In this document: positions 1-7,396 of the stretch, piece after piece
How positions within the stretch are numbered: position 1 is the first letter of the stretch
Layout of the letters: every line of letters starts with the position of its first letter
DNA from: an uncultured Bacilli bacterium
GTDB taxonomy: Bacteria; Bacillota_I; Bacilli_A; RF39; UBA660
Assembly (NCBI GenBank): GCA_934086255.1
Contig: CAKOIB010000003.1
Location: 1-34,258 of the forward strand
Length of the DNA: 34,258 bases
Direction of reading: 5' to 3'
Made by a program: the position numbers and the translations under genes
Notes under the pieces: model-generated
Told to the model about the DNA's origin: nothing
Seen by the model: the letters and a program-made list of their open reading frames with translations, nothing else
Database searches by the model: none

Positions 1-2
1 AT

Positions 3-1406
3 AAAAACATTAAAGAAGCTAAAGAAAAAGCAGTAGATTTAGAAATGGAAATATATAAACTTCGTGTTACTACTGATAACTTACTTGATGAAATACGTGA
101 AGTTACCATGAGTGAAGAAAGAAATCGTGCTATTGTAACTAAATTAAAGTCTAGATATAGAGATTTAGAAAGAACTTTTAATAATAATTCTAATGCTTAT
201 CAAGAAATATATAATAATGTTGAATTACAGTTTGAAAACATTGAAAAAAAGTTTCAAGATTTTGAAGATGTAATGGAAAACAATGAATATGATGAAGTTG
301 TAAAAGTAGTTCGTGTTTTAGATGAAATGATTGCCCACATTGGAGTAGTAGTAGAAGAAACACCTGATCTTATTTTACTTATTAATAAAATCATTCCAAC
401 TAGAATAAAAGAAATAAGAGATATTTATTCTAAGATGGTTTCTAAAGGATATCCTCTTGGATATTTACAAGTTGAGTATAATCTTAATACTATTGAAGAA
501 AAAATAAAAGAAACATATGATAGACTTAAAATGCTAAATCTTACTGATAGTATGTTTGAGTTAAAGACTTTCCTTAGTTATTTAGATAATTTAATCAATG
601 ATTTTGATAATGAAAAAAGAGGTCGTAAGATATTTGATGAGACCGCTAAAACATTTAAATATAAGATAGAAAAAGTTAATAAAATAGGAGCGGATATATA
701 TGCACAACTTGATGATATAAAAAGTATGTATAACTTAAATCAAGATGATTTAAATGATTTAGAAACAGTTAATAGAAATCTATTTGATGCTAATAATGAG
801 TTTAATAAAATGATTAAAGATCTAAAAGATAAAAAAGAATCCTATTCAGTATTAAAAGATAGAATACTTAATCTTTCTATGAGATTTGAACATATTGAAG
901 AAGATTTAAATGATTGTTTAAAATCCTTAGGAAGTATGCATGATGATGAAATAAGAGCAAGAGAACAACTTGAAGAAATTACTGAGTTATTAAAGAAGTG
1001 TCGTAGTAAGATTAGAAATTATAAACTACCTATTATATCTAATAATTATTTTGTAGAACTAAGTGAAGCTAATGATGCTATTTATGAAATAGTTAAAGAG
1101 TTAGAAAAGACTCCAATTACTATTAAAACACTTAATATAAGAGTAGATACTGCTAGAGATTTATCACTTAAATTATATAGCACTACTAATGAAATGATTA
1201 AGACTGCTAAACTTGCTGAAATGACTATTGTCTATGGAAATAGATATAAACCTATGGATGATGATATAGAACATGGTCTTGATGTAGCAGGTCAATTGTT
1301 TTTTAAAGGTAATTACAAAAAGTCTTTAGAGACTGCTATTGCAGCAATAAACATAGTAGAACCTGATATATATAAGAAAATGTTAAATGTATATAAAGAT
1401 GAATAA
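3..1406 (+). CDS. ezrA: Septation ring formation regulator EzrA (5'-truncated by window edge)
   Basis: Spectrin-like, all-helical regulator of FtsZ ring assembly, normally fixed in the membrane by one N-terminal transmembrane helix with the coiled-coil part in the cytoplasm. The reading frame is open from base 3, upstream of the first ATG at 45, so the start lies outside the window. The visible 467 residues are continuous helix-forming sequence rich in E, K, D, N and L, ending in YKKMLNVYKDE. Family members are about 560-570 residues long, so roughly 100 residues, including the membrane anchor, are missing here. The stop is followed within a few bases by the ribosome binding site of the next gene. 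Identification rests on length, heptad-rich composition and the C-terminal pattern of the family; it is a confident family match without a sharp catalytic motif. Confidence 0.85.
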   Translation, partial: KNIKEAKEKAVDLEMEIYKLRVTTDNLLDEIREVTMSEERNRAIVTKLKSRYRDLERTFNNNSNAYQEIYNNVELQFENIEKKFQDFEDVMENNEYDEVVKVVRVLDEMIAHIGVVVEETPDLILLINKIIPTRIKEIRDIYSKMVSKGYPLGYLQVEYNLNTIEEKIKETYDRLKMLNLTDSMFELKTFLSYLDNLINDFDNEKRGRKIFDETAKTFKYKIEKVNKIGADIYAQLDDIKSMYNLNQDDLNDLETVNRNLFDANNEFNKMIKDLKDKKESYSVLKDRILNLSMRFEHIEEDLNDCLKSLGSMHDDEIRAREQLEEITELLKKCRSKIRNYKLPIISNNYFVELSEANDAIYEIVKELEKTPITIKTLNIRVDTARDLSLKLYSTTNEMIKTAKLAEMTIVYGNRYKPMDDDIEHGLDVAGQLFFKGNYKKSLETAIAAINIVEPDIYKKMLNVYKDE

Positions 1407-1421
1407 AAGGAGATGTTATTT

Positions 1422-2996
1422 GTGAAATTATTTTCACTTAATAGTACTAATAAAATAAATCCTTTATTTAAAGATGTAAAAGAGTATAATAAATATCTAT
1501 TATCATTAATAGGTATTTTTGTTCTATTAGTAACAACAATTATATCTTATAATTTTGCTAATACTTCTTATGCAAAATGGAATAGTGGTTATACTTCAAG
1601 TAATACTTTGAAAGTTGGGGTTAAGATTCCTAATGTAGATAAAAGTGGGGCAAATGCACCAAAACTTACATCAAATATGATACCAGTATATTATGATAGT
1701 ACTAGTGATAGTTGGAAGAAAGCTGATAGTAAAGAAAATAGTAATTGGTATAACTATGATAAAAAGATGTGGGCTAATGCTGTAACTGTTACAAATACAA
1801 ATAGACAAACTTATTTAAATGCAGATGTAGGAACTACGATACCAATGAGTGATATTAATACAATGTGGGTATGGATACCTAGATATACTTATACATATTT
1901 AAATACAAATACACCACAAGAAATAAAGATTAAGTTTGAAAGTGGTACAGCAAGTACTGGTACAATAAAATGTACTGATGCGGTAACAGGTACTAGTAGC
2001 ACAAGTGAAACATGCACTGATAGTACAAATGGAGGATTAAAAGCAGGAACAAGTACATATACCCATCCAGCATTCTGGTGGGATAAAAATGATAACAACG
2101 TAAGAGAAGAAGGAGAAGAACTAACAGGAATATGGGTAGGTAAGTTTGAAGTATCAAGTGATACTAGTTGTACACCTTCTGATCATGTAACAGTAGGATC
2201 AGGATGTAACTTACAAACAATAAGACCTCAAATAAAACCAAATGTAACATCATGGAGAGGAGCACAAGTAGGAACATTCTTTAATGGAATACAAAAGATG
2301 AGAGAAAATGGAAATAAATATGGATTTAAAACAACTGATGAAACACATATGATGAAGAATATGGAATGGGGAGCAGTAACATATCTATCACATAGTAAAT
2401 ATGGAATAAATAAAGAAGTAGCAATAAATAGTACAATTACAACAGGATGTGGACCACAAAGTGAAGGATCAACAAATGGTGGTGCAACATGTAATTCATA
2501 TACAACAACATTAGGACAAAGTGCAAGTACAACAGGAAATGTATATGGAGTATATGACATGAGTGGTGGAACATACGAATATATGATGGGTAATATGGTA
2601 TATAGTAATGGACAACAAATGAGTGGTAGTTCGGCATATAATGCCTATAACTCAGCATTTACAGGAATCTTGAATAATTATGACGATGTTACATCATATA
2701 CAGGAACATATGCATTCCCAAGCAAGAGATATTATGATAAATATAGTTATGGGACAAGTTGGACAGAATATACCAGAGGAAAACTAGGAGATGCAACCAA
2801 AGAAATGGCACCTACTGGAGATAGAGGTAACTGGTATTCAGATTACGCCGACTTCGTGCGCTCTTCTAACCCTTGGTTTGTGCGCGGCGGGTACTGTAAC
2901 GGTGGTGCTAGTGTCGGTGCCTTCAGCTTCAAATACAACTCCGGTAACGCTGACGATCTCTACTCCGCCCGCGCAGTAATATCTAACTTAAATTAA
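1422..2996 (+). CDS. Membrane-anchored surface protein with FGE/C-type-lectin-like C-terminus; probable DGR target
   Basis: Predicted 524-residue surface protein. An upstream in-frame ATG at 1413 abuts the AAAGGAG ribosome binding site (1406-1412), so GTG at 1422, 9 bases downstream of it, is the better start. A hydrophobic segment at about residues 27-45 is followed by SYAKWNSG, a pattern shared with the protein at 20905. The middle has the sulfatase-modifying-factor style (WVWIPRYTYTY, FWW, GVYDMSGGTYEYMMGNM). The end, RGGYCNGGASVGAFSF...YSARAV, is the usual closing strand pattern of the FGE/C-type-lectin fold. The last 50 codons are GC-rich and change from codons ending in A/T to codons ending in C. 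FGE catalytic residues are not evident, so a ligand-binding display role is more likely than enzymatic activity. The ligand is unknown. Confidence 0.7.
   Translation: MKLFSLNSTNKINPLFKDVKEYNKYLLSLIGIFVLLVTTIISYNFANTSYAKWNSGYTSSNTLKVGVKIPNVDKSGANAPKLTSNMIPVYYDSTSDSWKKADSKENSNWYNYDKKMWANAVTVTNTNRQTYLNADVGTTIPMSDINTMWVWIPRYTYTYLNTNTPQEIKIKFESGTASTGTIKCTDAVTGTSSTSETCTDSTNGGLKAGTSTYTHPAFWWDKNDNNVREEGEELTGIWVGKFEVSSDTSCTPSDHVTVGSGCNLQTIRPQIKPNVTSWRGAQVGTFFNGIQKMRENGNKYGFKTTDETHMMKNMEWGAVTYLSHSKYGINKEVAINSTITTGCGPQSEGSTNGGATCNSYTTTLGQSASTTGNVYGVYDMSGGTYEYMMGNMVYSNGQQMSGSSAYNAYNSAFTGILNNYDDVTSYTGTYAFPSKRYYDKYSYGTSWTEYTRGKLGDATKEMAPTGDRGNWYSDYADFVRSSNPWFVRGGYCNGGASVGAFSFKYNSGNADDLYSARAVISNLN
2841..2980 (+). 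other. Candidate DGR variable repeat (VR) at the 3' end of the FGE-like gene
   Basis: 78 of these 140 bases are G or C in a window that is otherwise strongly AT-rich, and the shift starts abruptly at 2841. Codons here are TAC, GAC, AGC, TCC, CTC, GTC, CGC and AAC, whereas the rest of the gene prefers TAT, GAT, AGT and AAT. That is what A-to-N replacement of AAC codons in a template repeat produces. An all-G/C stretch CCGCCCGCGC (2965-2974) near the end resembles the G/C-only part of an initiation-of-mutagenic-homing site. No template repeat or reverse transcriptase gene lies in this window, so the element would act in trans. Confidence 0.6.
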
Positions 2997-3004
2997 TTAA
3001 TATA

Positions 3005-3041
3005 AAAAGATATATGTCATTTATATTTACATATATCTTTT
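3005..3041. terminator. Bidirectional terminator between convergent genes
   Basis: AAAAGATATATGT (3005-3017) pairs perfectly over 13 bases with ACATATATCTTTT (3029-3041), leaving an 11-base loop. T-rich tracts occur on both strands. The hairpin lies between the FGE-like gene and nth and covers the last codons of nth. Confidence 0.8.
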
Positions 3042-3634
3042 AATTTACAATCATTACACTTAGGACTCTTTGCTGTACAATAATATCTACCAAACAGTAC
3101 CATTTGATGATGAAATCTGATCCATTTATCTTTTGGTACTTTTCTTTTCAAAACATTTTCTACTTCTAAAACACTACTTTTATCTTTTGCTAATTTCAAC
3201 CTTTTAGAAACCCTTTCTACATGAGTATCCACTGCTATATTAGGAATACCATATAACTCAGACAAAACAACATTAGTAGTCTTTCTACCCACCATTGGCA
3301 AATCCTCTAAAAGACTCCTATCATTTGGTACTTTCTTATCATACTCATTATACAAAATACTTGCTATATCAATTACAGCCTTAGACTTCTTAGTATAATT
3401 ACCAAGCACTCTAACATAACCCTCTATATCACTCAACTCTGCATCCTTTAATTCCTCTAAAGAATTATACTTTTTAAATAATTCTTTTGTTACTTGATTA
3501 ACCCTTTTATCAGTAGTTTGTGCACTTAACATTACCGCAATTAATAACTCATAGTCTTTATTATATTCTAATTCACACTTAGGATTAGGTATTAACTCAT
3601 CTAAATAATCTAATATAACATTTACATTACTCAT
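3017..3634 (-). CDS. nth: Endonuclease III (DNA glycosylase/AP lyase)
   Basis: Base-excision-repair enzyme that removes oxidised pyrimidines and cuts the abasic site. The 205-residue length is usual for the family. The helix-hairpin-helix shows LPMVGRKTTNVVLS with the catalytic lysine at K118, and the catalytic aspartate is D136 in AVDTHVERVSKRL. The C-terminal iron-sulfur ligands C186, C193, C196 and C202 fit C-x6-C-x2-C-x5-C exactly. The start overlaps the end of dnaD by 8 bases, which implies translational coupling. The dnaD-nth order is also found in Bacillus. LPMVG replaces the common LPGVG; this is unlikely to matter for activity. Confidence 0.96.
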   Translation of the reverse strand: MSNVNVILDYLDELIPNPKCELEYNKDYELLIAVMLSAQTTDKRVNQVTKELFKKYNSLEELKDAELSDIEGYVRVLGNYTKKSKAVIDIASILYNEYDKKVPNDRSLLEDLPMVGRKTTNVVLSELYGIPNIAVDTHVERVSKRLKLAKDKSSVLEVENVLKRKVPKDKWIRFHHQMVLFGRYYCTAKSPKCNDCKLKDICKYK

Positions 3635-4277
3635 CTAAATCCAACCAATCATACTCAAATATATCTAAATTACCTTCATCATTAGACTTTTTCCTTTTAA
3701 TATCAAGTCTATTCTTATAACCCTTTTTATTCCATTCAACAAGTATTTTATCAATATACTTCAAATTATTAACCCCATTTAATACAGCCTCTTTTAAAGC
3801 CTCTTCAATTAACTCCTCACTAATCTTAGAATCTAACCAGTATTTTATAGTTTCACATTCAATAGGAGATAACATCCTCCCAAACTCCTGTTCAATCTTC
3901 TTATATATCTTACTATTATCACTATTACTATTATTAGTTTCTTGTTCCTCTAGAACAAGCAAACCAATTAATTTATTCTTTAATAATGATATATCAATAT
4001 ATTCTTTTAATTTATTATTTTCATTCTTAGTAACTACTTCAATTAAACTCTTATCAGTAAGAGAAGCAATTATCCCCATAAGATCAGGCACTTTATACTT
4101 TAAAACATTACAAAAACTATTTATATCAAATGGTATATCCTTTTCATATGACATAAGATACGAAACAAATATTAACTCTTTTTCATCCATATTAAGTTTA
4201 GAATAATTCTCTAACAAAACATTAGGAATTACTAAATTATTTTTAAAAATTGTATTCATTATACTATTTGTTTTCAT
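3627..4277 (-). CDS. dnaD: DnaD-family replication initiation protein
   Basis: Primosome component that helps load the replicative helicase during replication initiation and restart in Bacillota. The 216-residue protein has an N-terminal winged-helix-like part (about residues 15-100, containing LNMDEKELIFVSYLMSYEK) and a C-terminal DnaD domain (about 125-190) with the family pattern FGRMLSPIECETIKYWL...LIEEALKEAV and the end motif YIDKILVEW. A GGAGG site sits 6 bases before the ATG. It lies 24 bases downstream of cca and overlaps nth, so cca-dnaD-nth is probably one transcript. Confidence 0.92.
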   Translation of the reverse strand: MKTNSIMNTIFKNNLVIPNVLLENYSKLNMDEKELIFVSYLMSYEKDIPFDINSFCNVLKYKVPDLMGIIASLTDKSLIEVVTKNENNKLKEYIDISLLKNKLIGLLVLEEQETNNSNSDNSKIYKKIEQEFGRMLSPIECETIKYWLDSKISEELIEEALKEAVLNGVNNLKYIDKILVEWNKKGYKNRLDIKRKKSNDEGNLDIFEYDWLDLDE

Positions 4278-4301
4278 ACATTACCTCCATTTAACTAGTT
4301 A

Positions 4302-5396
4302 TTATAACATATAATTAGCCTTTATATATTCCTTTATTTTATTTTTATCATTAATTAATTCTCTTTTTAATATCTTATACTCTAAATCACTATAAATATC
4401 CTTTAAATAACTACTTGGTTCTTTATCTAATAATTCACATATTTCATTAGTAGTAATATTTATTTCATTTCTATCTCTAATTGGTAATTTCTCATATCTA
4501 GTATTCATCTTCTTTTTATTTAACTTTTTTAAATCACATGCTACCATAAGAGGATACAATCCATACTTATAAAGAACAGTATTATCTCTTAAATCCTCTT
4601 TCAAAATATTATTTATACTTTCCTTTAAACTTTTCTCAGTTTTTGTTAAAGGATAACTATCCGTAATAGTAGACCACATAGCTATTAAATCCTTTGTTAG
4701 TAAAACATTATCTATATTTTTAAGCTCTAAAACATCAAGTAAATCAAGTTCTTTTAAAAGCCTAACACCTAATTTCTTATTATCACTAGCAAATATCTTA
4801 GTAAGCTCATCTTTTTTTCTTTCATAAGATAGATTCTTAAGTAAATACTTATTCTTAATTATTGCTTGCTTTAAATCATAATCTAATCTAAACTTTAAAG
4901 TAGTAGCAAATCTTATGGCCCTTAGTATCCTAAGAGAATCTTCCTCTAACTTTTGATAAGGATCCCCAATTGACTTAATCAATCTTTTCTTTAAATCCTT
5001 TCTACCATTTTCTTTATCAATTATATTTTTATCCTTATCCATACATATTGAATTAATAGTAAAATCTCTTCTTTTTAAATCCTCTTCTAAATTATCTATA
5101 TATACTATTTCTATAGGCTTTCTATTATTTTTATATTTAATCTCTTTTCTAAAAGTAGTAATTTCAAACTTATAATCATTTATATAAAACATTACATTAC
5201 CATACTCTAAAGTCTTTATATCATATTCACTAAACAAATCCATCATTTCCTTAGGAGTAGCATCAGTACATATATCTATATCAAAAACCTCTTTATTTTT
5301 ATTAATTAAATAATTTCTTACATAACCTCCGATAAGATATGCCTCATAATCATTATCCTCGAATGTTTTTAAAATATTATAAATTATTTTATTCAT
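4302..5396 (-). CDS. cca: CCA-adding tRNA nucleotidyltransferase / poly(A) polymerase family
   Basis: Class II nucleotidyltransferase; in Bacillota the usual role is adding or repairing the 3' CCA end of tRNAs. The head domain has LIGGYVRN (G23-G24) followed by the metal-binding pair D39/D41 in FDIDICTDATP. The neck domain carries RRDFTINSICMD and the nucleotide-selecting region contains EEDSLRILRAIRFA. The length of 364 residues is slightly short for the family, with a reduced tail domain. A poly(A) polymerase role cannot be excluded from sequence alone, but no other cca-like gene is visible here. First gene of the cca-dnaD-nth block. Confidence 0.92.
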   Translation of the reverse strand: MNKIIYNILKTFEDNDYEAYLIGGYVRNYLINKNKEVFDIDICTDATPKEMMDLFSEYDIKTLEYGNVMFYINDYKFEITTFRKEIKYKNNRKPIEIVYIDNLEEDLKRRDFTINSICMDKDKNIIDKENGRKDLKKRLIKSIGDPYQKLEEDSLRILRAIRFATTLKFRLDYDLKQAIIKNKYLLKNLSYERKKDELTKIFASDNKKLGVRLLKELDLLDVLELKNIDNVLLTKDLIAMWSTITDSYPLTKTEKSLKESINNILKEDLRDNTVLYKYGLYPLMVACDLKKLNKKKMNTRYEKLPIRDRNEINITTNEICELLDKEPSSYLKDIYSDLEYKILKRELINDKNKIKEYIKANYML

Positions 5397-5412
5397 TTAA
5401 ATCACCACTATA

Positions 5413-5441
5413 ATTATATATTAAAAATATTTTATAAACAA
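5413..5441 (-). promoter_or_regulatory. Promoter of cca-dnaD-nth
   Basis: On the minus strand, TTGTTT (5436-5441) and TATAAT (5413-5418) are separated by 17 bases, just upstream of the cca ribosome binding site. The -35 box is weak and the -10 box is perfect. Confidence 0.5.
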
Positions 5442-5461
5442 GTAGTAGGGAAGATATCAAT

Positions 5462-5490
5462 GTAAAATAAAAAAGCCTAAAAGGCTTTTT
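5462..5490 (-). terminator. Terminator of hup
   Basis: A 9-base stem AAAAAGCCT/AGGCTTTTT (5470-5478 with 5482-5490) with a 3-base loop lies directly downstream of the hup stop on the minus strand and is followed by a T-rich stretch. Confidence 0.8.
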
Positions 5491-5492
5491 TA

Positions 5493-5768
5493 TTAGTTAT
5501 TAACTGCGTCTTTTAATGCAGAACCAGCTTTAAATGTAACAGCTTTTCTAGCAGGAATTTTAACTTCAGCTCCAGTAATTGGATTACGTCCATTTCTAGC
5601 AGCTCTTTGAGATACTGCAAATGTACCAAATCCAACAAATGGAACTTTATCTCCTTTAACTAGTGCTTCAGTAATAGTAGCAAATGTAGCATCAATTGCA
5701 CGACCAGCATCTGCTTTAGTAATACCAGCTTTTTCTGCTACTGCTTCAATTAATTCAACTTTTTTCAT
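5493..5768 (-). CDS. hup: Histone-like DNA-binding protein HU
   Basis: Small basic nucleoid protein that bends and compacts DNA as a dimer. The 91 residues match the family throughout: MKKVELIEAVAEKAG at the start, then the signature GFGTFAVSQRAARNGRNP at the base of the DNA-clasping arm, and KAVTFKAGSALKDAVN at the end. A strong GAGGAGGT ribosome binding site precedes the ATG. It appears monocistronic, with its own terminator downstream and about 140 bases of non-coding DNA upstream. Confidence 0.97.
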   Translation of the reverse strand: MKKVELIEAVAEKAGITKADAGRAIDATFATITEALVKGDKVPFVGFGTFAVSQRAARNGRNPITGAEVKIPARKAVTFKAGSALKDAVNN

Positions 5769-5880
5769 TTAAAATTACCTCCTCATGTTTTTAAGCAATA
5801 TTATGATATGCTTACATATATAAATTACCATTTATTTGCATCAAAATCAAGGTTTTATAGGTAAAAAGTACAATTTTTTA

Positions 5881-5915
5881 TAAAAAAAAGGTAAAAACTG
5901 TAAAATGTTTTTACC
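5881..5915 (-). terminator. Terminator of the cohesin-like gene
   Basis: GGTAAAAAC (5890-5898) pairs with GTTTTTACC (5907-5915) across an 8-base loop. On the minus strand it is followed by a run of eight T residues. The stem includes the stop codon of the gene ending at 5911. Confidence 0.8.
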
Positions 5916-7386
5916 ATTCATCAAGTATCTTAGTATCTTTTTTCTTTTTTTTACTTTTTTCTTTTGTATTATTATTTGATTTATCAGCACTTATTTCTTT
6001 CTTATTATTAATATCTTTTTTATCTTCTTTTATTATATTATTAGACTTATTTTCTTTTTTTACACTTTTCTTTTTAGTCTTAGTAGCAGATACTATTATA
6101 ATAAGTAGAGCAAGTACTAATATAACAGACATAAGTATCTTTATTATTTCATCTGATTTAGCATTATCCTCAAGCATAGCATCCATTATTTCAGAAGAAA
6201 ACTTTTGAACAGTATTTTCAGTCTTTTCATAAGAATACCATCCTTTTTCCCCAGTATCTAAGTTTAAAGCATATATAATAGTATAATTAGAACCTTTATT
6301 TAATTTATACCCAGTAACTTCATTATTATTAATCGTTACATTAGTCTTAATATATCCCTTAAGCACCTCATCAGTTTCTAATAAACTAAGTTTAACACTA
6401 TCAAAACTATATTCAACATATTTACTATATTTATTAGTTTTTTCATCATATGAATATAAATTAATATTAGAACTTTCATCCTTTAGACCCACTAATGTAT
6501 AATCAAGTGCCTCACTATAAAAAGCTGGTACTTTAGTATTATTAATAACTATTTCTTTTTCAGTATAACCACTTGGCTTAGTAAGTAACTTCTTTTGCTT
6601 TATAACAGTATATTTTTTATTATTTAAAGTAACTTCAATAGGATTTTTATCTAAAACATTAATAGTTATTTTATAAGTTTTTTTAGTACCTTTTTCACTA
6701 GTTACTACTATTTCTATTTTATTACTTCCAAGTCCTAAACTATATTCCTTAGCACCAGATACAACTGCTTTAGAATCTTCAGGACTAGCTTTAACAGTTA
6801 TTTTTTCTATTGTAGAGTCAAGACTTACTGTATATTCAGTTTTATCCTTACTAAACTTTGGAGATAACTCTCCAGTCGATATAGTAAGTGATTTTAAATT
6901 ATTATTAGTAGAGTAGGTAATAGGTTTAGAGCTACTTGAAGATGAACTTCCTGATGATGTATTATCCTTTGTTGGAGTATAACCTTTAATAGTTACAGAA
7001 CCAGTTGTAGTACTAAGTTCCTTTCCATTATAATCACCAAGCTCATAACTATTTACTGATACAGTAGAACTACCATTTCCTATTACTTTAAACTTAACAG
7101 TAAATGATGCATTCTTAGTATTTGGACTTGCATCTTGATCATACCATGCTTGCGATGAATCCCCACTTGTTATTTTTAATTTTGATGAGTCATACTTTAA
7201 ACTATATTGACACGAATTAAGAGATGTAGAACTACTACAAGTCACAGTAACAGTAGTAGTAGAACCAACTGCAACACTTGTTGATGATGCTCTAAGAGAT
7301 ATTCTACCAGTTGCAGCATTAACATTTATTACACAAACTAAACTTAGTATTAGTGTAAAAATTAAATATTTAATATTTCTTTTCAT
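5911..7386 (-). CDS. Membrane-anchored surface protein: cohesin-like domain, cadherin-like domain, C-terminal TM
   Basis: 491-residue exported protein. Residues 1-24 are a signal peptide (cut likely after VNA). Residues about 27-135 look like a cohesin domain: SVAVGSTTTVTVTCSS, then LKYDSSKLKI, FTVKFKVIGNGSSTVSV and a closing TTGSVTI strand. A serine-rich linker (about 143-152) leads to a cadherin-like beta-sandwich domain (about 163-245, ending KGTKKTYKITINVL). A further extracellular region ends in one transmembrane helix (about 415-433), followed by a lysine-rich cytoplasmic tail. It starts 10 bases after the dockerin-bearing hydrolase in the same operon, and that pairing is the main reason to take the cohesin assignment seriously. 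The cohesin call is made by pattern, without a search. Confidence 0.7.
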   Translation of the reverse strand: MKRNIKYLIFTLILSLVCVINVNAATGRISLRASSTSVAVGSTTTVTVTCSSSTSLNSCQYSLKYDSSKLKITSGDSSQAWYDQDASPNTKNASFTVKFKVIGNGSSTVSVNSYELGDYNGKELSTTTGSVTIKGYTPTKDNTSSGSSSSSSSKPITYSTNNNLKSLTISTGELSPKFSKDKTEYTVSLDSTIEKITVKASPEDSKAVVSGAKEYSLGLGSNKIEIVVTSEKGTKKTYKITINVLDKNPIEVTLNNKKYTVIKQKKLLTKPSGYTEKEIVINNTKVPAFYSEALDYTLVGLKDESSNINLYSYDEKTNKYSKYVEYSFDSVKLSLLETDEVLKGYIKTNVTINNNEVTGYKLNKGSNYTIIYALNLDTGEKGWYSYEKTENTVQKFSSEIMDAMLEDNAKSDEIIKILMSVILVLALLIIIVSATKTKKKSVKKENKSNNIIKEDKKDINNKKEISADKSNNNTKEKSKKKKKDTKILDEW

Positions 7387-7396
7387 ATAATTCTCC

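Noticed and set aside
1413..1421. ATG at 1413 as start of the FGE-like gene, and likewise 16450, 17525, 20023, 25444 and 32591 for other genes
   Set aside because: In each case the earlier codon lies within or upstream of the promoter or ribosome binding site, and a well-spaced start follows in frame.
1889..2658. Three minus-strand frames (1889-2098, 2228-2560, 2437-2658) opposite the first surface protein
   Set aside because: They mirror a repetitive T/N/G-rich coding frame, lack ribosome binding sites and give low-complexity translations.
2791..2979. A 62-codon frame in another phase over the GC-rich end of the FGE-like gene
   Set aside because: It is a by-product of the local GC shift; the main frame carries the domain ending and the stop.
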